DNA from: Streptomyces spinosus
Lineage (GTDB): Bacteria; Actinomycetota; Actinomycetes; Streptomycetales; Streptomycetaceae
Length of the DNA: 64,000 bases
Assembly: GCF_020400655.1 (NCBI RefSeq)
Contig: NZ_JAINRC010000022.1
Location: 62,001-126,000, forward strand
Reading direction: 5' to 3'
Shown here: positions 57,284 to 64,000 of the stretch, piece after piece
How the letters are laid out: each line of letters opens with the position of its first letter
Position numbering within the stretch: the first letter of the stretch is position 1
Notes under the pieces: generated by a model
Seen by the model: the letters and a program-made list of their open reading frames with translations, nothing else
Databases searched by the model: none
What the model was told of the DNA's origin: nothing
Translations under genes and position numbers: made by a program

Positions 57284-57520
57284 TCAGAACAAGGTGTCGG
57301 TGTGCTCGGTGGGTTGGGAGGCCGGCGTGCGCGTGCGGCGGGGACGCTCGGGCTCCGGTTCCTTGCCGAACAGCGCCTGTGTCCCGCATTCGTCGGGCAC
57401 GGCGGGGACCGGCCGGCACACGGCCGCGTCGACCAGGTCGACCAGGTCGAGCGGGGCGGAGTCGTCGAAGTCGGCGCGCTTCATACGGGTCCAGTCGCGT
57501 CCCTGGGGTATGGCGGTCAC
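57284..57520 (-). CDS. Small conserved-looking hypothetical protein
   Basis: 78-residue protein from GTG 57520 (ribosome site AGGAG at eight to nine bases): AIPQGRDWTRMKRADFDDSA then PLDLVDLVDAAVCRPVPAVP and DECGTQALFGKEPEPERPRR, ending EHTDTLF. Two cysteines, acidic middle, no membrane segment. It resembles small Streptomyces proteins of unknown role. The spacer 57118-57283 on its 3' side is empty. Confidence 0.6.
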   Translation of the reverse strand: MTAIPQGRDWTRMKRADFDDSAPLDLVDLVDAAVCRPVPAVPDECGTQALFGKEPEPERPRRTRTPASQPTEHTDTLF

Positions 57521-57756
57521 TGGCGGTCTCCTGTCTGCGCTCGGGGCCGGGGCGTGGGCGGCTTGCTGCGGTGGCATGTCGGTGTGCGGGTCGGTGCCGT
57601 GCGGTGCTCGCGTCGCACGGTGGGCCGCACAGGTGATTGCCCCGCGGTGACGGTTCCGGCCGTTCTCGTCCTCCTCGATGCCGTGTCATGGTTGTCGTCG
57701 CCCGGCGCACCGGCCCAGTCTGTCTTTCCGTCCTTCTGCCCACAACGGGACGTGGG

Positions 57757-58073
57757 CCGTCGTGGGCGTTCGGCTACTCCTTCGCCGAGTCCCTGCGCGA
57801 GGAACTGCGCGGCAGCGGCGTCACCGTCACCGCGCTGCTTCCCGGTGCCACCGACAGCGACTTCCACCAGCGCGCCGGCATGCGCAGGACCGCCGTCGGC
57901 AAGGGCGTGAAGAACGACAGGCGCCTGGTCGCCGAGCAGGGCGTCGGCGCCCTCCTCGCCGGGAAGGACACGCAGGCGGCGGCGACAGGGCCACCGAGCG
58001 CCAGGCCCTGCCCAACCGGTTCCTGCCCGAGCCCGTCAGAGCCCGCCGTCAGAGAACCAACGCCAAGCCGTAA
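57757..58073 (+). pseudogene. Broken SDR, C-terminal half with a frameshift
   Basis: Starting about 57757 one frame reads WAFGYSFAESLREELRGSGV then TVTALLPGATDSDFHQRAGM and VKNDRRLVAEQGVGALLAGK. From about 57967 homology continues in another frame: GGGDRATERQALPNRFLPEP then VRARRQRTNAKP and TAA. Both pieces belong to one SDR of the kind with YSFAESLREEL after the active site. The cofactor-binding half is missing and one frameshift separates the rest. Confidence 0.75.
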
Positions 58074-58319
58074 CCCACACCGGCTCTCCGGCCCTGCCGT
58101 CAGCCGTGACACGGACGGCCGTTGCCCTGGCAGCAGGATCCCGCCGTGCGCGCGAGTCGAGGACGGCGCGAGAGTCCCGACGTGCGGGCCGCCCCCGGCC
58201 GGGAACCGCTGCTGGGATCGGCGGAGCCGGGCAGCCGCAGCGCGCAGGCCCCCGGCGTCCATGGCCGCTCCCCGCCACTGACACGCGGCCCCTGCGCACG
58301 ACGGCGCAGCTCACCACGA

Positions 58320-59012
58320 TCAGTCGGTGTCCGGCACGGCGCGCTCGCCCTCCGACGGCTCCGCCGGGTCCGGCCGTCCCCGCCCGTCGGGTGTGCACCA
58401 CCCTCCGGCGGACTCGCACACGGCCTCACCCAGCGCCACGACCGCTTCGGACAGCTCCGCGGGCAGGGAGGCCGGCCGGGCGGGCGGCGGAACGCCGGGC
58501 AGCAGCTTCCCCCAGAGCGGCCCCGGGGGGAGCGGCCGCTCCGGTGCCGCACCGCGGCCTGGCGCCCGGTCGGGGACGGCGCCGAGAAGCCCGGACACCG
58601 ACCGGGCCTCCCGCACCACCCGGCCCCAGCACGTGTGGGGCGGGGTGTGTGTCCCCGGGCCGTCGGGGAACAGGCCGTCACACGTGTCCGGTGAGGCGCA
58701 TCCCGGCACGTGGGCCGCCGGGGAACAGGTGATCGCGGCGGCGCGCAGGGCCACCTCCGTCCGGGCTGTCGTCAGGGCCGCCAGGACGCTGCCGGCCAGC
58801 TCCCGGCCGGACATCTCCTTGAACCGGTTGGTGGGAAAGCGGATTGCCGACGTCCGCCCGTCGGCGCACACGGTGGCCTCCACCACGCCGTCCGCGGACG
58901 ACGCCGTCACCGACAGCGTCCGCAACTCCTCCTCGGCCCGGGCCACGGCGTCGTACCGCCGGGCGAAGTCGGCGAGGACCTCTTCCACGCTGTCTCCCGG
59001 AGACGTGTCCAC
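58320..59012 (-). CDS. YbaB/EbfC-type nucleoid-associated protein
   Basis: 230-residue protein. The N-terminal ~90 residues (VEEVLADFARRYDAVARAEEELRTLSVTASSADGVVEATVCADGRTSAIRFPTNRFKEMSGRELAGSVLAALTTAR) fit the YbaB/EbfC fold, a DNA-binding dimer. A Pro/Gly-rich, Cys-containing C-terminal region of ~140 residues is not part of that fold. GTG 59012 follows AGGAGG. This actinobacterial variant often occurs near ESX/WXG-type genes, but none is seen here. The spacer 58074-58319 is empty. Confidence 0.72.
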   Translation of the reverse strand: MDTSPGDSVEEVLADFARRYDAVARAEEELRTLSVTASSADGVVEATVCADGRTSAIRFPTNRFKEMSGRELAGSVLAALTTARTEVALRAAAITCSPAAHVPGCASPDTCDGLFPDGPGTHTPPHTCWGRVVREARSVSGLLGAVPDRAPGRGAAPERPLPPGPLWGKLLPGVPPPARPASLPAELSEAVVALGEAVCESAGGWCTPDGRGRPDPAEPSEGERAVPDTD

Positions 59013-59366
59013 CCTTGCGCTCCTCCTGTGTCGGTGCAGCGACTCGGCGTCGGCGTGCTACGAGAGACACACGAGGGTGCCGGCGGCCATGGTTCACACC
59101 TTCGGACCGCCGTCTCCACGCGACCGTCACGATCCGGCCGTCGGGTGTTCGTGCTCGGCGACCGTGGACTCGCCGGGGACGTCGTGGACAAAACGATCGC
59201 TCGTGCCCGGCGGAATCCCGACCGCCTCATCGGCATGACGGTATCGGTCAGGGACCGACTGCCGATGGGAACGGTCAGGTCCGGGCACCGGGACGCTGGG
59301 CGCGCACCCCGTGGGCGCCGTACGGCTCGGGCCGTCCCGAGACATGGCGGCGGGGCCGCTCCACGG
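59013..59366. other. Spacer without a supported gene
   Basis: About 350 bp between the YbaB-type gene and the end of the AfsR-like gene. No frame on either strand looks like a protein. It would be the place to find the missing TPR part of the AfsR-like gene, but no TPR-like peptide was seen. Confidence 0.4.
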
Positions 59367-61541
59367 TCAGCCGTCGGCGCGGTGCACGAAGGTCCGCAGC
59401 GTTGAGCGGAGTTGGCGGCGGAACGTCTCGCCCCCGGCCCCGGGGAGCAGACCCGTGTCCTCGACGAGGGACGGCAGCAGATGTCTCTCGGCGACGATCC
59501 ACTCAGCGGCTTCCGCCCTTCCGTGGAACCGCTGCGGCCGTACCCCGGGACGCGGGGGCGGCAGGATCAGGGCCCTGCGGTGCGGGGCGAGCAGCGCGGT
59601 GGCGGCGTCGGCGCTGTACAGATAGTGCTCGACCATCCTGGCGCGCGCCGCGGAGCGCGCGTCGGCCGGATCGTGCCGGGAGCCGAGTTCGGCGGAGAAG
59701 GCGCGCAGCAGTCCATGACACGTGTACCGGCCCGGTACGAGCTCGGCGAGCAGGTGGTGGTCCGTGAGTTCGGCGATGTCCGCGTGCGTGTCCCGCACGT
59801 CGGTGCCGGCCAGGCTGGCGGCGGCCGGAGCGGTGATGTCGCGCGCGGGGTGCAGGCTGAGCAGCCGGAACAGTGACGCGGCGCTGTGGCTCAGCGCTTC
59901 GTAGGAGGCCGTGAAGGCACTCCTGACATCGGTGCGGACATCCAGTGTGGACAGGGCCGCGAGGGTGCTCCGGCCGTCCCGCAGCTGTGCGGCGAGCGAG
60001 GCGAGGGAGAACGCCGGTTGCAGCAGCACCCGGGTGGCGGCGACGGCCAGCGTCAGCGGCAGTCCCCCGCACACCTCCACGATCTCCTCGGCCGCGGCAT
60101 GCTCGCCCCTGAGCCGGTCCGCGCCCAGCCGGCGTTCGAGCAGGTCGAGGCTTTCCCGCCGGGTCATGGGGTCGAGCGTGACGATCCGGGCGTCGTCCGT
60201 CACGGCCAGCCCCTCCAGCCGCCGACGGCTGGTGACGATCGTCAGACACCCGGGTGTGGTGGGCAGCAGGGGGCGGACCTGTTCGCTGTCGCGGGCGTCG
60301 TCCAGGACGAGGAGCAGCCGGCGTCCGGCCAGGGCCCTGCGGTACGCGGAGCCCAGCGCGGCGGCGCCCGGCTGTGCGGGGACCGTCTCGGTGCCCAGCG
60401 CTTCGAGCACCGTGCGCATGGCTTCGCCGGGGTCGAGAGGCGCTTGCGAGGGGTGATGGCCGCGGAGATCCACGTAGACCTGTCCGCCGGGATAGCGTGC
60501 CGCCGCCAGGTGGGCGACGTGCACGGCCAGGGTCGTCTTGCCCACTCCCGCCATGCCGCAGAGCGCGGCGGTGATGGCCGGGGCCGGGCTCTCCCCGTCC
60601 AAGGGCAGCAGTCGCAGGAACCGGTCGAGCGCCGCGTGCCGGCCGACGAAGGAGGGGCAGTCCTGGGGCAGTTGGGACGGCACCGGCGCGGCCGGTTCGG
60701 GGTCCGCGGGCCCGTTCACGGGCACGGTGGGCGTGCGTTGCGACAGGTGCTGCTGGGCTGCCCGCAGTTCGGGTCCGGGGTCGACGCCCAGTTCGTCGGC
60801 CAGACGATGGCGGATGCGGTCGAACTGCCGCAGGGCCTCGGCCTGCCGTCCGGTGGCGGCCAGGGCGGCGATCATCCGGGCGTGCAGGGCTTCGTCGAAG
60901 GGATGGCCGTCCAACGCCCGGCGCAGCGCGGTGAGCAGGTCCTCCGTCAGCGCGGGCGCAGCGGTCAGGACGACGTCGGACGCTTCCTTGACGACCGCGA
61001 CGAACTCGTGTCCGACCGCCGTGAACACCGGATGCCGGGACACCAGGCTGCCGTCGGCGACGACGGGCCCGCGCCAGAGCCGCAGGGCCTCGGCGAAGCG
61101 GTGGGCGGCTCGCGCGGGGTCGCCGGCCCTGGCCGCGATCCGCGCCTGCGCGCACAGGTCACGGAAGTGCAGGAGATCGGAGTTCGAGGCGTCGACCAGC
61201 AACCGGTAACCGTCGGCGGCGCGCACGAGGTGCCTGGCGTCGGACCGGCTGCGCAGCCGGGGTTCCAGCGTTCTGCGGAGGGCACCGATGTGCCGGTGCA
61301 CCACGTTGGCCGCGCTGGCCGGCGGCTCGTCGTCCCACAGGACGTCGATCGCCTCGCTCAGTGTCAGGGGGCCGGGAGCGCGCAGCACGAGCAGGGCGAA
61401 GAGGGCCAGCCTCTTGGGAGGGCCCAGATGGAGTTCGTCGGTGCCGCGCACCGCGCGCACGGGGCCGAGGATCGCGTAGCGCACCACCGCGTCCGTCTCC
61501 CGTCCGGCCTCCCCGCCGTCGGAACCGATGTCATACGTCAC
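59367..61541 (-). CDS. AfsR/SARP-type regulator lacking a TPR domain
   Basis: 724-residue activator. Residues ~20-115 are an OmpR-like winged helix (YAILGPVRAVRGTDELHLGPPKRLALFALLV...AANVVHRHIGALRRTLEP), ~120-265 a bacterial transcriptional activation domain, and ~295-600 an NB-ARC ATPase with Walker A GMAGVGKTT (329-337), RRLLLVLDDARD (Walker B), and CGGLPLTLAVAA (GLPL motif). AfsR-type proteins usually end in several TPRs and reach about 900-1000 residues; this one stops in the region after the NB-ARC winged helix. GTG 61541 is weakly supported; a later GTG before RYAILGPV is possible. Confidence 0.88.
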   Translation of the reverse strand: MTYDIGSDGGEAGRETDAVVRYAILGPVRAVRGTDELHLGPPKRLALFALLVLRAPGPLTLSEAIDVLWDDEPPASAANVVHRHIGALRRTLEPRLRSRSDARHLVRAADGYRLLVDASNSDLLHFRDLCAQARIAARAGDPARAAHRFAEALRLWRGPVVADGSLVSRHPVFTAVGHEFVAVVKEASDVVLTAAPALTEDLLTALRRALDGHPFDEALHARMIAALAATGRQAEALRQFDRIRHRLADELGVDPGPELRAAQQHLSQRTPTVPVNGPADPEPAAPVPSQLPQDCPSFVGRHAALDRFLRLLPLDGESPAPAITAALCGMAGVGKTTLAVHVAHLAAARYPGGQVYVDLRGHHPSQAPLDPGEAMRTVLEALGTETVPAQPGAAALGSAYRRALAGRRLLLVLDDARDSEQVRPLLPTTPGCLTIVTSRRRLEGLAVTDDARIVTLDPMTRRESLDLLERRLGADRLRGEHAAAEEIVEVCGGLPLTLAVAATRVLLQPAFSLASLAAQLRDGRSTLAALSTLDVRTDVRSAFTASYEALSHSAASLFRLLSLHPARDITAPAAASLAGTDVRDTHADIAELTDHHLLAELVPGRYTCHGLLRAFSAELGSRHDPADARSAARARMVEHYLYSADAATALLAPHRRALILPPPRPGVRPQRFHGRAEAAEWIVAERHLLPSLVEDTGLLPGAGGETFRRQLRSTLRTFVHRADG

Positions 61542-61609
61542 GTACTGCTCGCATGGTGGGCGTGGAAAGGAAAGGAGAGATTGGTCGGGTTTGAGCGGTC
61601 AAGTAAAAA

Positions 61610-61639
61610 CACTTCTCCTTGACGTGTCAAGGAGAAGTG
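61610..61639. promoter_or_regulatory. 30-bp perfect palindrome in the AfsR/nitronate monooxygenase divergon
   Basis: Arms CACTTCTCCTTGAC (61610-61623) and GTCAAGGAGAAGTG (61626-61639) are exact complements around GT. TTGAC appears in each orientation, so it can carry two opposed -35 elements. It lies 68 bases before the regulator start and 130 bases before the enzyme start. It is probably an operator; a terminator hairpin is less likely between divergent genes. Confidence 0.7.
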
Positions 61640-61768
61640 GGCCGGTCGGCGATGCCCGCTGTGCATGATGGCGACGCGACCGGCATTTCAGCTTGTCCCG
61701 CCGGGCGTCTACGGTCACGTTGGTCGGGGCAGGGGTGACCGCCCGCGGCCGGAGGAGAGGAAGCCGAC

Positions 61769-62800
61769 ATGAACCGACTGCTGGACGGCCTGGGAGTCTC
61801 CCTGCCGGTCCTCGCCGCCCCGATGGCCGGCGGATCCGGAACCCCCGCGATGGTGACGGCGGCGGCCCGTGCGGGAGGAATGGGTTTCCTCGCCGCCGGC
61901 TACAGGCCCGCGCAGGCGCTCGCCGAGCAGATCGACGCCGTCCGGGCGGAGAACGTCCCCTTCGGCGTCAACCTCTTCGTCCCCACCCCGGTCACCGTCT
62001 CGCCGCAGGACTACCGCCGTTACGCCCGGCTGATCCAGCCCGAGGCCGACCGCTACGGGATCGTGCTCGCCGCCGGGGAACCGGTGACGGACGACGACGA
62101 CTGGGCGAACAAGATCGATCTGCTCACCGCGTCGCCGGTACCGGTGGTCTCGTTCACGTTCGGTGTCCCCGATCCCGCGGTCGTCAAGGCCCTGCGCCGG
62201 TCCGGGACCGTCGTCCTGCAGAGCGTCACCTCCGCGGACGAGGCCCGGCAGGCGGCGGAGGCCGGGGTGGACGGGCTCGTCCTGCAGGCCTCCGCCGCCG
62301 GCGGACACTCGGCGACGTTCACCCCCGAGAGGCTGCCCGCCCCCGTGCCGCTGCCGGATCTGATCGCCGACGTCCGCCGCGGCACCACACTGCCGATCGT
62401 CGCCGGCGGGGGCATCGCCGGCCCCGCCGACGTGGTGGCCGCGCTGCGCGCCGGCGCGGACGCCACCACGGTCGGCACCCTGCTGCTGCGTACGGAGGAG
62501 AGCGGGGCCGCCGCTCCGCACAAGGCCGCGCTGGCGGACCCCGCCTTCACGGAGACCGTACTGACCCGCGCGTTCACCGGACGCCCCGCACGCGGCCTGC
62601 GCAACCGGTTCATCGAGCGGTACGACGCGGTCGCCCCGGTGGGTTATCCGGCCCTGCACCATCTCACCGCCCCGTTGCGCAAGGCGGCCACCGCCGCCGG
62701 CGACACCCGGCTCATCCATCTGTGGGCCGGTACGGGCTACCGGGAGGCGAGGGCCGAGAGCGTCGGCCGCACCCTCGAGCGGCTCGCCGGTCAACTGTGA
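61769..62800 (+). CDS. Nitronate monooxygenase
   Basis: 343-residue FMN enzyme oxidising alkyl nitronates (2-nitropropane dioxygenase family). Typical blocks are PVLAAPMAGGSGTPAMVTAAARAGGMGFLAAGY, VPFGVNLFVPTP, VDGLVLQASAAGGHSATF (active-site His and phosphate loop), LPIVAGGGIAGPADVVAALRAGADATTVGTLLLRTEESG. GGAGGAGAGG is upstream. It may detoxify propionate-3-nitronate. Divergent from the AfsR-like gene; its 3' end overlaps the transporter gene tail to tail by 10 bp. Confidence 0.93.
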   Translation: MNRLLDGLGVSLPVLAAPMAGGSGTPAMVTAAARAGGMGFLAAGYRPAQALAEQIDAVRAENVPFGVNLFVPTPVTVSPQDYRRYARLIQPEADRYGIVLAAGEPVTDDDDWANKIDLLTASPVPVVSFTFGVPDPAVVKALRRSGTVVLQSVTSADEARQAAEAGVDGLVLQASAAGGHSATFTPERLPAPVPLPDLIADVRRGTTLPIVAGGGIAGPADVVAALRAGADATTVGTLLLRTEESGAAAPHKAALADPAFTETVLTRAFTGRPARGLRNRFIERYDAVAPVGYPALHHLTAPLRKAATAAGDTRLIHLWAGTGYREARAESVGRTLERLAGQL

Positions 62801-63786
62801 CCCAGCGCGCTGCGCCGCCGCGCGGCGCGGAGCGCGTATCCGGCGGTCGCGGCCGACAGCAGGACGAGCGCGGCGGTGGCCGCGGCCAGGAGCACCCAGA
62901 CGAGAGCCGGTCCGATCCGGACGCCGGTCGCCACGAGCAGCCTGATGGTGAAGTTCGCGCTCGCCGTCACGGGGAAGCTGAAGACCCACAGCCCGGGGTG
63001 GAACGCGCGCTGACGCAGGTCCGGCAGGAGGAAGGCGACGAGGAGGACCGTGAAGAACAAGGTCCCCGCGAAGCCGTAACCGACCGGGCCGAAGGCTCCC
63101 TTGTGGGCCGCGGTCCAGGCTATGCCGCCGGTGGCCGGCGGAATGGTCAGAACGGCGAGTGCCGGTCGCGCGGGCGGCGGCAGCGGTCCGGCGGTGACCA
63201 GTCCGCCCAGGATGACGGTGCCGAAACTCAGCCAGTACAGCAGCCCGACCGCGAACGCCGCGTCGGCGACGCCGGGCAGCCTGAGCGACGAGGCGACGGC
63301 ACTGGCGATGAACGGGGCCGAGGAGACGGGCAGCAGGAAGCCCGGGTGCAGGACGGTCGCGCTGAGCGAACCGGTGAGCCAGTGGGCGAGCAACCGGGCG
63401 GCGACCAGGGCGGCGAGAAGGGCGAAGACCGCGTACGCCCATCGGGCGCCGCCGAGCCCGAAGCGGGAGAAGTGACTCGTGATCAGCATCCCGATGATGG
63501 GCACGTAGGCGATGGCGAAGCCCTGGGCGGGATGACGGAGGTCGTGGCGCAGGCTGCGCCACCTGGCTCCGCCGTGCCGCAGGTACTGTGCCAGCAGTAC
63601 GACCCAGATCAGGCCGCTGACCGTGTACAGGACATCGCTGACCGGCAGGGCTCTGTGATGGACCGCCGCCGCCGACTGCCAGGCCCCGCCGAGGCCGGCG
63701 GTGCCGAGCGAGACGGACAGCAGGCCGATACGGGCCGCGCGGACCGTGTGTCCGTCCGCGGGGATGTTCTCTCTGACGTTCTTCAC
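62791..63786 (-). CDS. TDT/TehA-family transporter
   Basis: 331-residue membrane protein with about ten helices, of the tellurite-resistance/C4-dicarboxylate (TehA, Mae1, SLAC1) family: AQGFAIAYVPIIGMLITSHF, LHPGFLLPVSSAPFIASAVA, LPPPARPALAVLTIPPATGG, FHPGLWVFSFPVTASANFTIRLL (the conserved family core). These are anion channels or carriers for sulfite, malate or related ions. GTG 63786 is the likely start. Confidence 0.85.
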   Translation of the reverse strand: MKNVRENIPADGHTVRAARIGLLSVSLGTAGLGGAWQSAAAVHHRALPVSDVLYTVSGLIWVVLLAQYLRHGGARWRSLRHDLRHPAQGFAIAYVPIIGMLITSHFSRFGLGGARWAYAVFALLAALVAARLLAHWLTGSLSATVLHPGFLLPVSSAPFIASAVASSLRLPGVADAAFAVGLLYWLSFGTVILGGLVTAGPLPPPARPALAVLTIPPATGGIAWTAAHKGAFGPVGYGFAGTLFFTVLLVAFLLPDLRQRAFHPGLWVFSFPVTASANFTIRLLVATGVRIGPALVWVLLAAATAALVLLSAATAGYALRAARRRSALGHS

Positions 63787-63862
63787 ACAAGGTCCTGAGG
63801 AGACCCGCCGGGGCGGGCGGGGAGGGGATGTCGGGCAGTGGGCGGGAAGCGCGGGGCCACCT

Positions 63863-63932
63863 GTGCGGGCGGAATCCTCGGACTCCGCCCGCACGGACCG
63901 CCGCCCGCGAGGACCGCGGTCCTCGCGGGCGG
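63863..63932 (-). terminator. Twin hairpins including a 32-bp perfect palindrome
   Basis: GTGCGGGCGGA (63863-63873) pairs with TCCGCCCGCAC (63884-63894). Next, 63901-63932 is a perfect 32-bp palindrome (arm CCGCCCGCGAGGACCG). They follow the stop of the partial dehydrogenase gene on the minus strand and precede the transporter gene. Confidence 0.8.
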
Positions 63933-63941
63933 CGGGGCGGC

Positions 63942-64000
63942 TCAGGCCGCGGTGTCCAGTACGACGCGGAACCGGGCCTTGCCCGAGAGCATCCGCTCGT
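63942..64000 (-). CDS. Zinc-type alcohol dehydrogenase, C-terminal end
   Basis: Only the last 18 codons lie in the window: ERMLSGKARFRVVLDTAA then TGA. The (M/L)xGKARFRVVL ending is characteristic of AdhP-type alcohol dehydrogenases. The gene continues past the right edge. Ends at the twin hairpins. Confidence 0.65.
   Translation of the reverse strand, partial: ERMLSGKARFRVVLDTAA

Overview
The window is chromosomal DNA of a high-GC actinomycete, almost certainly a Streptomyces. The evidence is a very high G+C with strong third-position bias, frequent GTG starts and ATGA/GTGA start-stop overlaps, a SpoIIE-type phosphatase, ECF sigma factors with CU044_5270-type partners, an AfsR/SARP regulator, the ergothioneine gene egtA, and many TetR/MarR/HxlR/AraC regulators next to oxidoreductases. 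No rRNA, tRNA, CRISPR array or intact insertion sequence was seen.

Layout. 0-12 kb holds a PP2C/SpoIIE phosphatase, small proteins, two separate ECF-sigma/CU044_5270 pairs, an MFS exporter, a GNAT enzyme, a lipoprotein, a TetR regulator next to a quinone-oxidoreductase-like enzyme, and a DUF218 membrane protein. 12-21 kb holds a secreted protein, a haloperoxidase-type hydrolase, a decayed Gly/Ser-rich region, egtA without its egtB-D partners, a PLP-enzyme remnant, an HxlR/hydrolase pair, and metY-metX preceded by a 24-codon peptide with adjacent cysteine codons. 20.8-30 kb is a mosaic: a Doc-like toxin-antitoxin pair with its operator, a PIG-L deacetylase, a nucleotidyltransferase, relics of a TPR gene and an IS5-type transposase, an SDR/LLM/MarR/LLM series, and a DUF1772/TetR divergon with paired operators.

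30.2-41.9 kb is the most unusual region. It looks like a compact biosynthetic operon. A promoter with a DasR-like (dre) operator is followed by a HAD phosphatase, a PrnB-like heme enzyme (the pyrrolnitrin ring-rearrangement family), a GHMP kinase, a methyltransferase, a PLP decarboxylase fused to an unrecognised ~350-residue domain, a membrane glycosyltransferase, a second glycosyltransferase-like protein, and an ABC exporter (one ATPase, two permeases). Several of these overlap their neighbour by 4 bp. No tryptophan halogenase is present, so the product is not pyrrolnitrin. I infer a modified, possibly glycosylated, amino-acid-derived metabolite that is exported. An AraC regulator faces the operon.

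42-64 kb holds a TetR/SDR unit sharing an operator motif, a uracil-DNA-glycosylase-like protein, a methyltransferase, an alpha/beta hydrolase lacking its serine nucleophile, and a three-gene unit (TPR-like protein, HSP90/HtpG-type ATPase, 977-residue TPR protein). It continues with a TetR/quinone-oxidoreductase divergon, small proteins, a broken SDR, a YbaB/EbfC-type protein, a short AfsR/SARP regulator divergent from a nitronate monooxygenase, a TDT/TehA-family transporter, and the 3' end of an alcohol dehydrogenase. Short tandem duplications touch several stop codons.
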